DNA from: Tissierellia bacterium
GTDB lineage: Bacteria > Bacillota_A > Clostridia > Tissierellales > Peptoniphilaceae
Length of the DNA stretch: 14,571 bases
Assembly: GCA_012728775.1 (NCBI GenBank)
Contig: JAAYEN010000277.1
Coordinates: 1-14,571 of the forward strand
Direction: 5' to 3'
Of this stretch, positions 6,010-12,925 are shown piece by piece. The stretch's first letter is position 1, and every line of letters begins with the position of its first letter. A program made the translations under genes and the position numbers. A model generated the notes under the pieces. It was not told the origin of the DNA, made no database searches, and was given only the letters and a program-made list of their open reading frames with translations.

Positions 6010-8151
6010 TTATGATACTGCTCTTTCTGTTACAAAATCTTCATCTAACTTCTTTTTTGGTCTAAGCATTAAGAATAAATACACTGCTAAAATTCCAAAA
6101 GCTACAAGGGTCCAAATATTCATGGGTTGACCATCTATTATCACCCTTGCGAATTGATAAACCATTAAAGTTGAAGTATATGAAAAGGTCATTATATATC
6201 CTATTGCAAATCTAAACCACTTCTTGCTACCCATCTCTTGTTTAATAGCACCTACTGCTGCAAAGCAAGGAATCGTAAATTGATTAAAGAACATAAAGCT
6301 TAGCATAGATGCTGTAGTGAAGTTTTCCCTTACGAAAGTGCTAAGAGCTGCAGAGCCTGCCTCTACTTCTCCTAAGTTCGCAAGTACACCGAATGTAGAA
6401 ACTACTACTTCTTTAGCTATTAATCCAAGAACAGTTGCCACAGTTGGAATCCAGTGACCAAATCCTAGTGGTGCAAAAATCCAAGCGATTCTCTCTCCTA
6501 TGAAAGATAATATAGATTGGGATGAAGCATCTTCAAAAGCTGCAAATTCTCCACTTATACTTATATTTTGCAAAAACCAAATTACCACAGTTGCAAGTAA
6601 AATTACCGTCCCTGCTTTTACAATAAAATCCTTACATCTAACCCAAGTAGCTTTTAATACATTTTTCCCACTTGGCATATGATATTCAGGAAGTTCCATT
6701 ACAAAAGGCGCAGGATCTCCTTCGAACATTTTAGTCTTTTTCAAAATTATACCAGATACTACTACTGCTGCGATTCCACCAAAATACCAAAGGGGACCAA
6801 ACCAAAATGCCCCGCCAAATACTGCTGCAAACATCGCGATAATATCTGTCTTTGCTCCACAAGGCATCATAGACGCTACAGTAATAGTCATTCTTCTATC
6901 CCTATCATTTTCAATGGTTCTGGTTCCAATAATTCCAGGTACCGAACACCCCGTACCGATTAGAATAGGAATAAAACTCTTTCCACTTAAACCAAATCGT
7001 CTAAAGACTTTGTCCAAGATAAATGCTATTCTAGCCATATATCCAATGTCTTCTAAAATAGCTATAAATAAAAACAGTGTTGCTATAATAGGCAAGAAGC
7101 CTAAAACTCCACCAACTCCGCCAATAATTCCATCAACTACTAAAGATACTAGCCATTCAGATGTCCCTGCATTTTCTAAAAATGTTTGGACTCCACCGCC
7201 AACTATACCCCCAAAAAAGTCGTCATTTACCCAATCAGTTATACCCCCACCTACAAAAGAAACAGAAATATAATAAACTAAGAAAATTATTACTGCAAAA
7301 ATGGGAAGAGCTAAAAATCTATTGGTAACTATTTTGTCGATTTTATCTGAAGTAGTTAAGCCCTTTCTACCTTTTTTTACGACTTGGGAAGTAACGCCAG
7401 TAACGAAATTGTATCTCTCATCAGTTATAATGCCCTCTCCATCATCATCAAAACTTTCTTCTGCGTCGGAAATGATTCTTTCAATTTCAGACTTTTCCAA
7501 ATCATTTAGATTTATATCTATTTTAGAATCTGATTCAAAGAGTTTTATTCCAACCCATCTTTTGAATTTTTCATCTACTTTACCGTGGATAATATTTTCA
7601 ATTTCTTGGATATAATCCTCCACTTCGGAAGAGAAAGCTTTTATCTCTTTGTATCTTCCCTTATTCATAGAAGCTTCAACAGCTACATCTATAAGCTTAT
7701 CTAAGTTTTCGTTTCTCAAGGCTGAAATTTCCACTACTTTGCAATTTAGCAGCTTTTCTAATTTTGCTACGTCTATTTTATCTCCGTATTTTCTCACCAC
7801 GTCCATCATATTTAAAGCTATGACGAGAGGTATTCCCAGTTCGGAAAGTTGAGTGGATAAATATAAGTTTCTTTCTATGTTTGATGCATCTACAACATTA
7901 ATAATTACATCTGGCTTTTCTTTTAATAAGTAATCTCTTGCCACCACTTCTTCAAGAGTATATGGCGATAGGGAATAAATCCCTGGCAAATCTGTAAATT
8001 CTATGTTTTTATTTTTTCTATATTGGCCGCCTTTTTTTTCTACTGTTACCCCAGGCCAATTTCCCACATATTGATGGGAGCCAGTGAGTTCGTTGAAAAG
8101 AGTGGTCTTCCCGCTATTGGGATTTCCGGCTAGTGCTATTGTTACTTTCAT
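6010..8151 (-). CDS. feoB: Ferrous iron transporter B (GTPase-permease)
   Basis: 713 residues, complete. The N-terminal G domain shows G1 GNPNSGKT (9-16), Thr36 in GVTVE (G2), DLPG (54-57, G3), NMMD (114-117, the FeoB form of NKxD) and SALRNE (143-148, G5). A helical regulatory domain follows to about residue 270, ending in acidic stretches (SDAEESFDDDGEG). The membrane domain contains the two Gate-like halves with conserved cysteines in LIGTGCSVPG and MMPCGAK. The protein imports Fe2+ across the cytoplasmic membrane with GTP (or NTP) hydrolysis in the G domain. The ATG directly abuts the stop of the upstream feoA, and its ribosome binding site GGGGAGA lies inside the feoA 3' end, which indicates translational coupling. 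Confidence 0.97.
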   Translation of the reverse strand: MKVTIALAGNPNSGKTTLFNELTGSHQYVGNWPGVTVEKKGGQYRKNKNIEFTDLPGIYSLSPYTLEEVVARDYLLKEKPDVIINVVDASNIERNLYLSTQLSELGIPLVIALNMMDVVRKYGDKIDVAKLEKLLNCKVVEISALRNENLDKLIDVAVEASMNKGRYKEIKAFSSEVEDYIQEIENIIHGKVDEKFKRWVGIKLFESDSKIDINLNDLEKSEIERIISDAEESFDDDGEGIITDERYNFVTGVTSQVVKKGRKGLTTSDKIDKIVTNRFLALPIFAVIIFLVYYISVSFVGGGITDWVNDDFFGGIVGGGVQTFLENAGTSEWLVSLVVDGIIGGVGGVLGFLPIIATLFLFIAILEDIGYMARIAFILDKVFRRFGLSGKSFIPILIGTGCSVPGIIGTRTIENDRDRRMTITVASMMPCGAKTDIIAMFAAVFGGAFWFGPLWYFGGIAAVVVSGIILKKTKMFEGDPAPFVMELPEYHMPSGKNVLKATWVRCKDFIVKAGTVILLATVVIWFLQNISISGEFAAFEDASSQSILSFIGERIAWIFAPLGFGHWIPTVATVLGLIAKEVVVSTFGVLANLGEVEAGSAALSTFVRENFTTASMLSFMFFNQFTIPCFAAVGAIKQEMGSKKWFRFAIGYIMTFSYTSTLMVYQFARVIIDGQPMNIWTLVAFGILAVYLFLMLRPKKKLDEDFVTERAVS

Positions 8152-8388
8152 TTATTCTCCCCTTATTTCCTCTACTTCTATTAATGAAGCATCATCACGT
8201 CTTAAACTTAATTCGTAATTTCTAACATTTATTTGAATGGGATCTCCCAGTGGAGCTACTTTTCTAATAAAAATTTCTGCACCTTTGGTAATGCCCATAT
8301 CCATAATTCTTCGCTTTAACGGACCTTGACCATGTATTTTCAGTACTTTATATTTATGATCCGTTTTTGCCGTTTTTAAAGTTTCCAT
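8152..8388 (-). CDS. feoA: FeoA-like SH3-fold protein (feoB-proximal copy)
   Basis: 78 residues, a single FeoA domain: KYKVLKIHGQGPLKRRIMDMGITKGAEIFIRKVAPLGDPIQINVRNYELSLRR is the usual order of a short N-terminal strand, the LK/RRIMDMGI helix-turn, the KG turn and the terminal strands. FeoA is a small cytoplasmic protein needed for full FeoB activity, probably by contact with FeoB. TAAGGAGA lies 5 bases before the ATG. The gene ends exactly where feoB begins, with no bases between them, and starts 9 bases after the first feoA-like gene. The sequence is clearly different from the other copy, so the two are not a recent duplication. Confidence 0.93.
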   Translation of the reverse strand: METLKTAKTDHKYKVLKIHGQGPLKRRIMDMGITKGAEIFIRKVAPLGDPIQINVRNYELSLRRDDASLIEVEEIRGE

Positions 8389-8397
8389 TTTCTCTCC

Positions 8398-8622
8398 TTA
8401 TGCTACGTATATTGTCTTGGCAATATCTTTTCCTATTGCCACACGACAATCTTTAACCTTTACTATTAAATTTCCTGCATTTTCACTTACGACGCAAATT
8501 TTTGCACCTTCTACAAATCCTAAATTATTTAAATGACGAACGTGATTGTCAGAATTTCTTTTACATTTTATTCTACAAATCTGCATATCATTGGATTTTG
8601 GTGCCATAAGTAAGTTAAACAT
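8398..8622 (-). CDS. feoA: FeoA-like protein (promoter-proximal copy)
   Basis: 74 residues with the FeoA pattern HLNNLGFVEGAKICVVSENAGNLIVKVKDCRVAIGKDIAKTIYV, corresponding to the LxxLGF...G turn and the C-terminal GxRxAIGxxxAxxIxV strand seen in FeoA proteins. It is the first gene of the four-gene feo operon; AAAGGAGAA precedes its ATG by 7 bases. Four cysteines are present (in QICRIKC, KICVV and KDCRV), more than in the second FeoA; whether they matter is unknown. Two FeoA proteins in front of one FeoB is a recurring Firmicute arrangement. Confidence 0.9.
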   Translation of the reverse strand: MFNLLMAPKSNDMQICRIKCKRNSDNHVRHLNNLGFVEGAKICVVSENAGNLIVKVKDCRVAIGKDIAKTIYVA

Positions 8623-8657
8623 TTTCGTTCTCCTTTATATATATGAATAAGTATGTT

Positions 8658-8672
8658 TGATATTAGTTATCA
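8658..8672 (-). promoter_or_regulatory. Fur box at the feo transcription start
   Basis: TGATATTAGTTATCA matches the 7-1-7 Fur consensus TGATAAT-N-ATTATCA at 12 of 14 positions and extends to a TTGATA/TATCAA inverted repeat with a 5-base spacer (8657-8673). It covers the predicted transcription start just downstream of the -10 hexamer, an ideal position for iron-dependent repression. Confidence 0.7.
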
Positions 8673-8677
8673 ATACT

Positions 8678-8705
8678 ATTATACTAAGAATTTTCCAAAT
8701 TGCAA
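8678..8705 (-). promoter_or_regulatory. Promoter of the feoA-feoA-feoB operon
   Basis: Read leftward, TTGCAA (8700-8705) and TATAAT (8678-8683) are 16 bases apart. The start of transcription would lie near 8671, about 50 bases before the first feoA ATG. Fur-box matches flank it on both sides. Confidence 0.7.
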
Positions 8706-8714
8706 TACTAATAT

Positions 8715-8729
8715 TGAAAATTATTATCA
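8715..8729 (-). promoter_or_regulatory. Second Fur box, upstream of the feo -35
   Basis: The + strand sequence TGAAAATTATTATCA matches TGATAAT-N-ATTATCA at 13 of 14 positions. It also overlaps a perfect inverted repeat, AAAATTATT (8717-8725) with AATAATTTT (8732-8740), separated by 6 bases. It sits about 10 bases upstream of the -35 hexamer. A DtxR/MntR-type regulator is a less likely alternative reader. Confidence 0.65.
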
Positions 8730-8743
8730 ACAATAATTTTGCA

Positions 8744-8803
8744 AATAAAAAAGGCATACTATCATGCTTAACAGATTAATCCCTCAAGCACAACCATATG
8801 CCT
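8744..8803 (-). terminator. Large terminator after the TPM-protein gene
   Basis: Read leftward, AGGCATA (8797-8803) pairs with TATGCCT (8752-8758) and the loop contains a second short stem (TGCTT 8786-8790 with AAGCA 8765-8769). The outer stem is followed by TTTTTTATTT. It separates the zinc-ribbon/TPM unit from the feo promoter. Confidence 0.75.
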
Positions 8804-8810
8804 CTCAACT

Positions 8811-8845
8811 AATTACAAATTACTAATTACTAACTACTAACGTTA
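8811..8845. repeat. Five degenerate 7-bp tandem repeats
   Basis: Consecutive heptamers AATTACA, AATTACT, AATTACT, AACTACT and AACGTTA run without interruption between the TPM stop codon and its terminator. On the other strand the unit reads AGTAATT. Confidence 0.7.
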
Positions 8846-8851
8846 ATGATA

Positions 8852-9682
8852 CTAAAATTTTCCGCCTCCACCACCGTGACTCCGACCTGAGGAAGAGGTA
8901 TGGGTGGAACTTCCCCCAGAGGAAGATGATTTCTTAGGTATAGGTGATCTAGTTACGTTGCTATTTAGAAATCTATCATAGGTATTTGCAAAATTTGCTA
9001 TTCCTAAATAATATCCTTCAGCAGTAGTTTGTTTTCTTTTGGTTTTGTGCGTATTGGCAAGACTACTGGTATATGCTTTCCCTGCCAAGCCACCAGCACC
9101 AACTGACAATCCAGACATGCCCAAAAGTGCAGTTGCTGTTATCTCATTTGTTTTCTTATTATCTACATCAAAGGGCTCGCCAGTTTTAGCTTGTTCTATA
9201 AATTCATCGGCCAAATCTCCAAATTGGACGAAAGCATTGTAATAATTTCCGTCACTTAAATTCCCTACTATTTCATCTCCAATGTATTCTATTCCATAAT
9301 CCGTAAAGGCAGTGACTCCATATCCATGGGTAGAGATCCACCAATCCCTAGCTTCCATACTAAGTAAAAGCAATACTCCGTCATAATTTCTTCCTAAGCC
9401 ATAACCATTGTAATCGAAGTAGTCATCAGCAAATTCCATGGCAGATTTACCGCTCAAAGAGTAGTTAGTCACTACGATTACATCTACATTATGCCTTTCA
9501 CTGATTTCGTCTAACTTTTCCCTTAGATTTTCTTCTTCAGTATCAGAAAGAATATTTCCCTCGTCTTCTACCCTAGTTAAAGTTCTAGGAGGAGGAACAA
9601 AACCTGCAGCCATTACCGTAGTTGAAATAAAAATGGATAATAGGAGTATTAGTAAAATTGACATTCTTTTTAAGTTTTTCAT
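8852..9682 (-). CDS. TPM-domain membrane/secreted protein (YgcG-like)
   Basis: 276 residues. An N-terminal signal peptide or anchor (MKNLKRMSILLILLLSIFIS, probable cleavage near Ala25-Ala26) precedes a TPM domain at about 35-165, recognised by the start region NILSDTEEENLREKLDEISERHNVDVIVVT and the stretch GVLLLLSMEARDWWISTHGYGVTAFTDYGIEYI. A Gly/Ala-rich hydrophobic segment near 184-208 (LLGMSGLSVGAGGLAGK) may cross the membrane. The tail is Ser/Gly/His-rich and ends GRSHGGGGGKF, a common ending in this family. TPM proteins have been linked to photosystem repair in plants and to membrane-associated roles in bacteria; the biochemical function here is unknown. AGGAGG precedes the ATG, and the gene follows the zinc-ribbon gene by 9 bases, so the two probably act together. 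Confidence 0.85.
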   Translation of the reverse strand: MKNLKRMSILLILLLSIFISTTVMAAGFVPPPRTLTRVEDEGNILSDTEEENLREKLDEISERHNVDVIVVTNYSLSGKSAMEFADDYFDYNGYGLGRNYDGVLLLLSMEARDWWISTHGYGVTAFTDYGIEYIGDEIVGNLSDGNYYNAFVQFGDLADEFIEQAKTGEPFDVDNKKTNEITATALLGMSGLSVGAGGLAGKAYTSSLANTHKTKRKQTTAEGYYLGIANFANTYDRFLNSNVTRSPIPKKSSSSGGSSTHTSSSGRSHGGGGGKF

Positions 9683-9691
9683 ATTAACCTC

Positions 9692-10843
9692 CTATAAAAA
9701 TCTGAAAACCATTATTGCAATAATAAATATTATTACTGCTACAATAGCTCCAACCGTCAGCCATTTTCTCATCATAATGCCCTTGTCGATAGGCATGTCA
9801 TCTCCAATTATTTTTCCAGTCTGACCATTCATAGCAAAGGTGTAAAATTTCCCATTCCATTCCGTATTTAAAAACCATACAGGAGCCAAGGCATAATTAA
9901 TATTCACCTTTCCCAGTTGATATTCTGTTCTTTTCAAAGATACAGAATCATATCCAGAAACTGAGTTTTTAAAAGTTTCAATCGTTGAATTTTTTATTCT
10001 CTTTTCTGCATTTTCGATACAATCCTTCGCTTCCATATCGTATCGATTCGCCAAAAATCCTGCTAAATATTGGCTAGTAAACCCTGTGGCTTCTTCCCAT
10101 TTATATGGCTCAATGGACTCCATCAATATATCATCTATTTTAGAAGAACCGTCCACGGGAACGAATTTAAAGTCCATGGCGCCTCCTCTGTTTATGTCGT
10201 AGTATTTAGTCTCTGTGTAATTGTAGTTGGAGTCTGAATACATTCTAACTTTCGTACCGGTAAATTCTAAATCTGCATTGGCAGTACCTGAATATAGCCA
10301 AAAAGGTACGTAAATTCCTTTTATTTCGTTGATATGATTTTGGTCCATAAATACCTTAGGGAGTAATTTTCTACCAGAATAAAACTTCTTCAAAGCATCC
10401 TTAGCATATTCCTTATCCAGTTTAAAAGGAATTACAAAATCCGGTCGCAAATCTCCTTCAAATTGATTAGGAATTACTACGTTATTATTACAAAAGGGAC
10501 AAGATGTAGCTGCCATAGTCTCATCGCCTATAATTTCGCCACCACAGGAATTACAAGAATAAACTTTAAACTCATCTTCTTCTTCATCAGACCAAAATTC
10601 TTTTTCCTGTTCCCAAATATTACCATCATTGTCAGTGATGACTTCCGTCACCTTTTTCTCACCGCCGACTTCCTCCCTGGAATGATGATGAACATGTGGC
10701 TCGCCTTCGTGATCATGTTCATGGAGTTCTGGAGCGTCTATATCGTATTCAGTTCCACAAAAATCACAAACTAGTTTCTGTTTATCCGTATCAAAAGATA
10801 CACTACCGCCACAAGCCGTACATTTAAAATCCTCCAAAGCCAT
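9692..10843 (-). CDS. TFIIB-type zinc-ribbon membrane-anchored protein with His-rich insert
   Basis: 383 residues. Two cysteine pairs at Cys8-x2-Cys11 and Cys26-x2-Cys29 (CTAC, CDFC) form the first zinc ribbon, and Cys97-x2-Cys100 with Cys115-x2-Cys118 (CNSC, CPFC) the second. Between them lies a His/Glu-rich stretch, residues 41-54 (HEHDHEGEPHVHHH), with seven histidines. Residues about 130-350 form a globular domain (FVIPFKLDKEYAKDALKKFY, GIYVPFWLYSG, LAPVWFLNTEWNGKFYTFAMNGQTGKIIG) typical of the TFIIB-type zinc-ribbon proteins of Firmicutes. The C-terminus from about 361 is one transmembrane anchor. AGGAGG (10851-10856) lies 7 bases before the ATG. The family has no assigned function; a metal-dependent membrane role with the TPM partner is inference. 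Confidence 0.85.
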   Translation of the reverse strand: MALEDFKCTACGGSVSFDTDKQKLVCDFCGTEYDIDAPELHEHDHEGEPHVHHHSREEVGGEKKVTEVITDNDGNIWEQEKEFWSDEEEDEFKVYSCNSCGGEIIGDETMAATSCPFCNNNVVIPNQFEGDLRPDFVIPFKLDKEYAKDALKKFYSGRKLLPKVFMDQNHINEIKGIYVPFWLYSGTANADLEFTGTKVRMYSDSNYNYTETKYYDINRGGAMDFKFVPVDGSSKIDDILMESIEPYKWEEATGFTSQYLAGFLANRYDMEAKDCIENAEKRIKNSTIETFKNSVSGYDSVSLKRTEYQLGKVNINYALAPVWFLNTEWNGKFYTFAMNGQTGKIIGDDMPIDKGIMMRKWLTVGAIVAVIIFIIAIMVFRFL

Positions 10844-10858
10844 ATCCTCGCCTCCTTT

Positions 10859-10918
10859 TTATGCTGCTATTTCTTTTTTAATGAATTTGTAACCCCAACG
10901 ACAAATTTTCCCTAACAT
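10859..10918 (-). CDS. Possible 19-codon ORF between rlmH and the zinc-ribbon gene
   Basis: The ATG follows the rlmH TAG stop directly (TAGATG) and encodes MLGKICRWGYKFIKKEIAA, a basic, amphipathic-looking peptide with one Cys and one Trp. It ends 15 bases before the zinc-ribbon gene. There is no ribosome binding site of its own; translation would depend on termination-reinitiation from rlmH. It may be chance, but the ORF fills most of the 75-base gap between these genes. Confidence 0.25.
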   Translation of the reverse strand: MLGKICRWGYKFIKKEIAA

Positions 10919-11395
10919 CTATTTATGATACGGGTGATTGTTGATTATTCTAAACCCTCTATATATCTGCTCTATTAAAACAAGTCTCATTAACTGATGT
11001 GGGAAAGTCATTTTGGAAAAACTAAGAGAAAAATCCCCACGATTTATTACATTTTGAGATAAGCCATTGGATCCACCGATTATAAATACCAAATCTCTTC
11101 CACTGGGAAGATTCCTCTCAATTAAGCCGGCCAAGTCCTCACTACTTAAAAGTTTTCCATTTATTTCCAAATTAATTACATAGTCTTCTTTTTTAATTTT
11201 GGATAGAATTTTTTCTCCTTCTTTATTTTTAATAATTTCTAAATCCTTTTCAGATAGATTCTCAGGAGCTTGTTCATCGGGAATTTCTGTGACCTCTAAT
11301 TTGGAATAGCTTTGCATTCTTTTAAGATACTCGTCAATTCCAGATTTTAAGTATTTTTCTTTTAACTTACCTACAGCAATAATCCTTATACTCAC
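10919..11395 (-). CDS. rlmH: 23S rRNA pseudouridine-1915 N3-methyltransferase
   Basis: 158 residues, the normal RlmH length. This small SPOUT-class enzyme methylates N3 of pseudouridine 1915 in helix 69 of 23S rRNA on assembled ribosomes. Family marks are the N-terminal IIAVGKLKEKYLKSGIDEYLKRM, the knot SAM-binding loop FIIGGSNGL, FPHQLMRLVLIEQIYRGFRI and the characteristic C-terminus NNHPYHK. The start is GTG (11393-11395), overlapping the upstream pncA stop by four bases (GTGA), so translation is probably coupled; a weak AAAAGGCG lies upstream. Confidence 0.96.
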   Translation of the reverse strand: MSIRIIAVGKLKEKYLKSGIDEYLKRMQSYSKLEVTEIPDEQAPENLSEKDLEIIKNKEGEKILSKIKKEDYVINLEINGKLLSSEDLAGLIERNLPSGRDLVFIIGGSNGLSQNVINRGDFSLSFSKMTFPHQLMRLVLIEQIYRGFRIINNHPYHK

Positions 11396-11925
11396 TCTAT
11401 AATTACGCCTTTTTCTTCTAAATCTTTAATATTTTTCAAATGATCCTCTTCGTCCACATAACCTAATAAATCTTTTAAAACTACCACCTCTTTGCCATCT
11501 TTTAAAAATGCCAAAGCAGTTTCTCTCACGCAGTATTCACTAGCAATTCCAGCGATATAAATTTTATCTCCGATTACATCTTTTAGCATCTTATCATTTC
11601 CATTTCTGGCTCTATATCCCGAGTATTCCTCTTCTTTGGAATTTCTGCCTTTAAAAAATGTATTCTCATTATTTGGAGCGTATTTCGTTTCGTGAAACTT
11701 ATCGTGAATTTCTGCACCCCAAGTTCCTTCTACACAGTGAGGTGGCCAAATTCCACCGAATTCTTCAAAACTCATGTGATTGTTAGGATGAAAATCAGAC
11801 GTATAATAAACATTAACATCGTCATTCAAAGCCTCTATAATATTGTCCACTGCTACATTTGCATTTTTACAAGCCATAGTACCATCGATAAAATCATTTT
11901 GACAATCTACTATTATTAAATCCAT
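11392..11925 (-). CDS. pncA: Nicotinamidase / isochorismatase-family cysteine hydrolase
   Basis: 177 residues. Nicotinamidase hydrolyses nicotinamide to nicotinate and ammonia for NAD salvage. The catalytic triad is visible as Asp7 (in VDCQNDF), Lys92 (FFKG) and Cys132 (IAGIASEYCVRETA). Metal ligands Asp44, His46 and His50 lie in SDFHPNNHMSF, and the WPPHCVEGTWGAE segment is the usual PncA motif after them. The ribosome binding site CGGAGG lies 6 bases before the ATG. It overlaps rlmH by four bases. Substrate assignment rests on the full metal motif, which plain isochorismatases lack; other amidohydrolase activity is possible. Confidence 0.88.
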   Translation of the reverse strand: MDLIIVDCQNDFIDGTMACKNANVAVDNIIEALNDDVNVYYTSDFHPNNHMSFEEFGGIWPPHCVEGTWGAEIHDKFHETKYAPNNENTFFKGRNSKEEEYSGYRARNGNDKMLKDVIGDKIYIAGIASEYCVRETALAFLKDGKEVVVLKDLLGYVDEEDHLKNIKDLEEKGVIIE

Positions 11926-11946
11926 TTTCGCCTCCGATTTCTTATG

Positions 11947-11957
11947 ATTATATTATA
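11947..11957 (-). promoter_or_regulatory. Candidate -10 element(s) for pncA-rlmH
   Basis: Two overlapping TATAAT hexamers (11952-11957 and 11947-11952, read leftward) lie in the 53-base gap before pncA, 22 to 27 bases upstream of its ATG. No good -35 hexamer accompanies them, so a separate promoter is uncertain. Confidence 0.3.
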
Positions 11958-11978
11958 ACTCATTACAAGAATTTATGG

Positions 11979-12611
11979 CTAAAGATTCATAAACTGACCA
12001 TATTTTTTTAAATAATTTTGTCTTTCTTTATAATCAGGTAAAATTTTTCCCACTAAATTCCAAAAACTCCTGTCGTGGTTCATATGCTTTAAATGAGCCA
12101 ACTCGTGAACGACCACATATTCCACCACATCCAAAGGTGCCATAACTAGTTTCAAATTGAAAGTCAGCTTTTTAGAAGAATTACAAGTCCCCCAAGTAGT
12201 TTTAGTTTCGGTGATTTTATACTCCTTATATTTAACTCCCAAGACTTTGGAATAATGCTTTAAGAAATTCTCTAGTTCTATTTTTAGTCTTTCAAAATAA
12301 AATTTCTTTAGTTCTGCTTCTCCACTAATTCCCACTTCTTTAAAGGAAATATCTTCGCCAAATAACCTAAAATGCTCATCATCGTTATAACTGCCTTCAT
12401 CATAAATCTTTTTATTAGCTGCAATCTTATCCAGTCTTTTTTCTATACGAGGAATTAATTTTTTTATCGTATCTTCCAACTCTTCATTAGAAATACCCAA
12501 AGGAGCACGAACCGTTATAAATCCCTCAGGATTAATCTCTACACTTATATGTTTTTTCTTTTTATACTCTACGAAAATACTTCGCAATTCCCCATTAATT
12601 ATCATTTCCAT
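11979..12611 (-). CDS. YgjP-like (M48/SprT-type) zinc metallopeptidase-fold protein
   Basis: 210 residues of the YgjP/DUF45 family. The zinc site is His169-Glu170-x2-His173 in VVVHELAHLKHMNHDRSFW, with His179 as likely third ligand. The upstream conserved block TTWGTCNSSKKLTFNLKLVMAPL (138-160) matches the family's WGSC...N..L pattern. Residues 10-30 (RSIFVEYKKKKHISVEINPEG) form the typical N-terminal beta strands. Physiological function is unsettled: the fold is a peptidase, while the E. coli member has been described as a UTP pyrophosphatase. The start is uncertain: ATG at 12609-12611 or the ATG two codons later, neither with a clear ribosome binding site. It lies about 50 bases downstream of the remnant-gene terminator and 53 bases upstream of pncA. 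Confidence 0.85.
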   Translation of the reverse strand: MEMIINGELRSIFVEYKKKKHISVEINPEGFITVRAPLGISNEELEDTIKKLIPRIEKRLDKIAANKKIYDEGSYNDDEHFRLFGEDISFKEVGISGEAELKKFYFERLKIELENFLKHYSKVLGVKYKEYKITETKTTWGTCNSSKKLTFNLKLVMAPLDVVEYVVVHELAHLKHMNHDRSFWNLVGKILPDYKERQNYLKKYGQFMNL

Positions 12612-12659
12612 AAGATAAATATTCCCAATAATGCAATTATTAATCTAATCCTTCTCTTT

Positions 12660-12692
12660 ATAAAAAGTCTGCCACCCGTAGGATGACAGACT
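12660..12692 (-). terminator. Terminator of a lost surface-protein gene
   Basis: Read leftward, 12681-12692 pairs with 12666-12677 over 12 bases (AGTCTGTCATCC with GGGTGGCAGACT, two G-T pairs) around a TAC loop, followed by TTTTTAT. It lies 38 bases downstream of the stop codon of the gene remnant at 12731. Confidence 0.75.
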
Positions 12693-12730
12693 GACTGAGA
12701 CTGCCCAAAAAGATCTACATATTATTCTTT

Positions 12731-12895
12731 CTAAAAATTTTCATTAAGTACGTCTGTTATTCTGGCATTAGTCAATGTCAATTTATTTTTTTTGGCATTA
12801 TATACTACAGATCCTCCGTCCCCAAAAACATCATGGACATTTTCGGGTTTTATATCAATTCCCTCTATTCTTTTATCTGCGCCACAAACCCTATT
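12731..12895 (-). pseudogene. 3' remnant of a surface-protein (beta-repeat) gene
   Basis: An open frame of about 55 codons ends at a TAG (12731-12733). Its residues GIDIKPENVHDVFGDG and GSVVYNAKKNKLTLTNARI resemble the repeated beta-strand pattern (NxxDVxGDGxVxYDxxxNTLTLxNA) seen in clostridial cell-surface repeat proteins. No start codon with a ribosome binding site, signal peptide or upstream part exists; at its 5' edge lies the promoter of the rightward ligase gene. The stop is followed by a good terminator, so this looks like the preserved tail of a deleted gene. The similarity is recalled pattern recognition, not an alignment. Confidence 0.45.
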
Positions 12896-12896
12896 G

Positions 12897-12905
12897 TGAT
12901 ATAAT
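12897..12905 (+). promoter_or_regulatory. Extended -10 promoter of the ATP-grasp ligase gene
   Basis: TGATATAAT gives an extended -10 (TG at 12897-12898, TATAAT at 12900-12905), without a recognisable -35. Transcription would start near 12912, immediately before the ribosome binding site GGAGGT (12913-12918). Confidence 0.6.
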
Positions 12906-12925
12906 TTAAAATGGAGGTAGAAATA

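Noticed and set aside
6679..7273. Two rightward frames (94 and 119 codons) antisense to feoB
   Set aside because: They lie wholly inside the conserved feoB coding frame, have no ribosome binding sites and show no domain.
8811..8845. CRISPR-like array
   Set aside because: The unit is 7 bp with no spacers, so it is a simple tandem repeat.
12911..12925. ATG start five codons upstream in the ATP-grasp ligase gene
   Set aside because: The ribosome binding site GGAGGT lies inside this extension and transcription probably starts near 12912.
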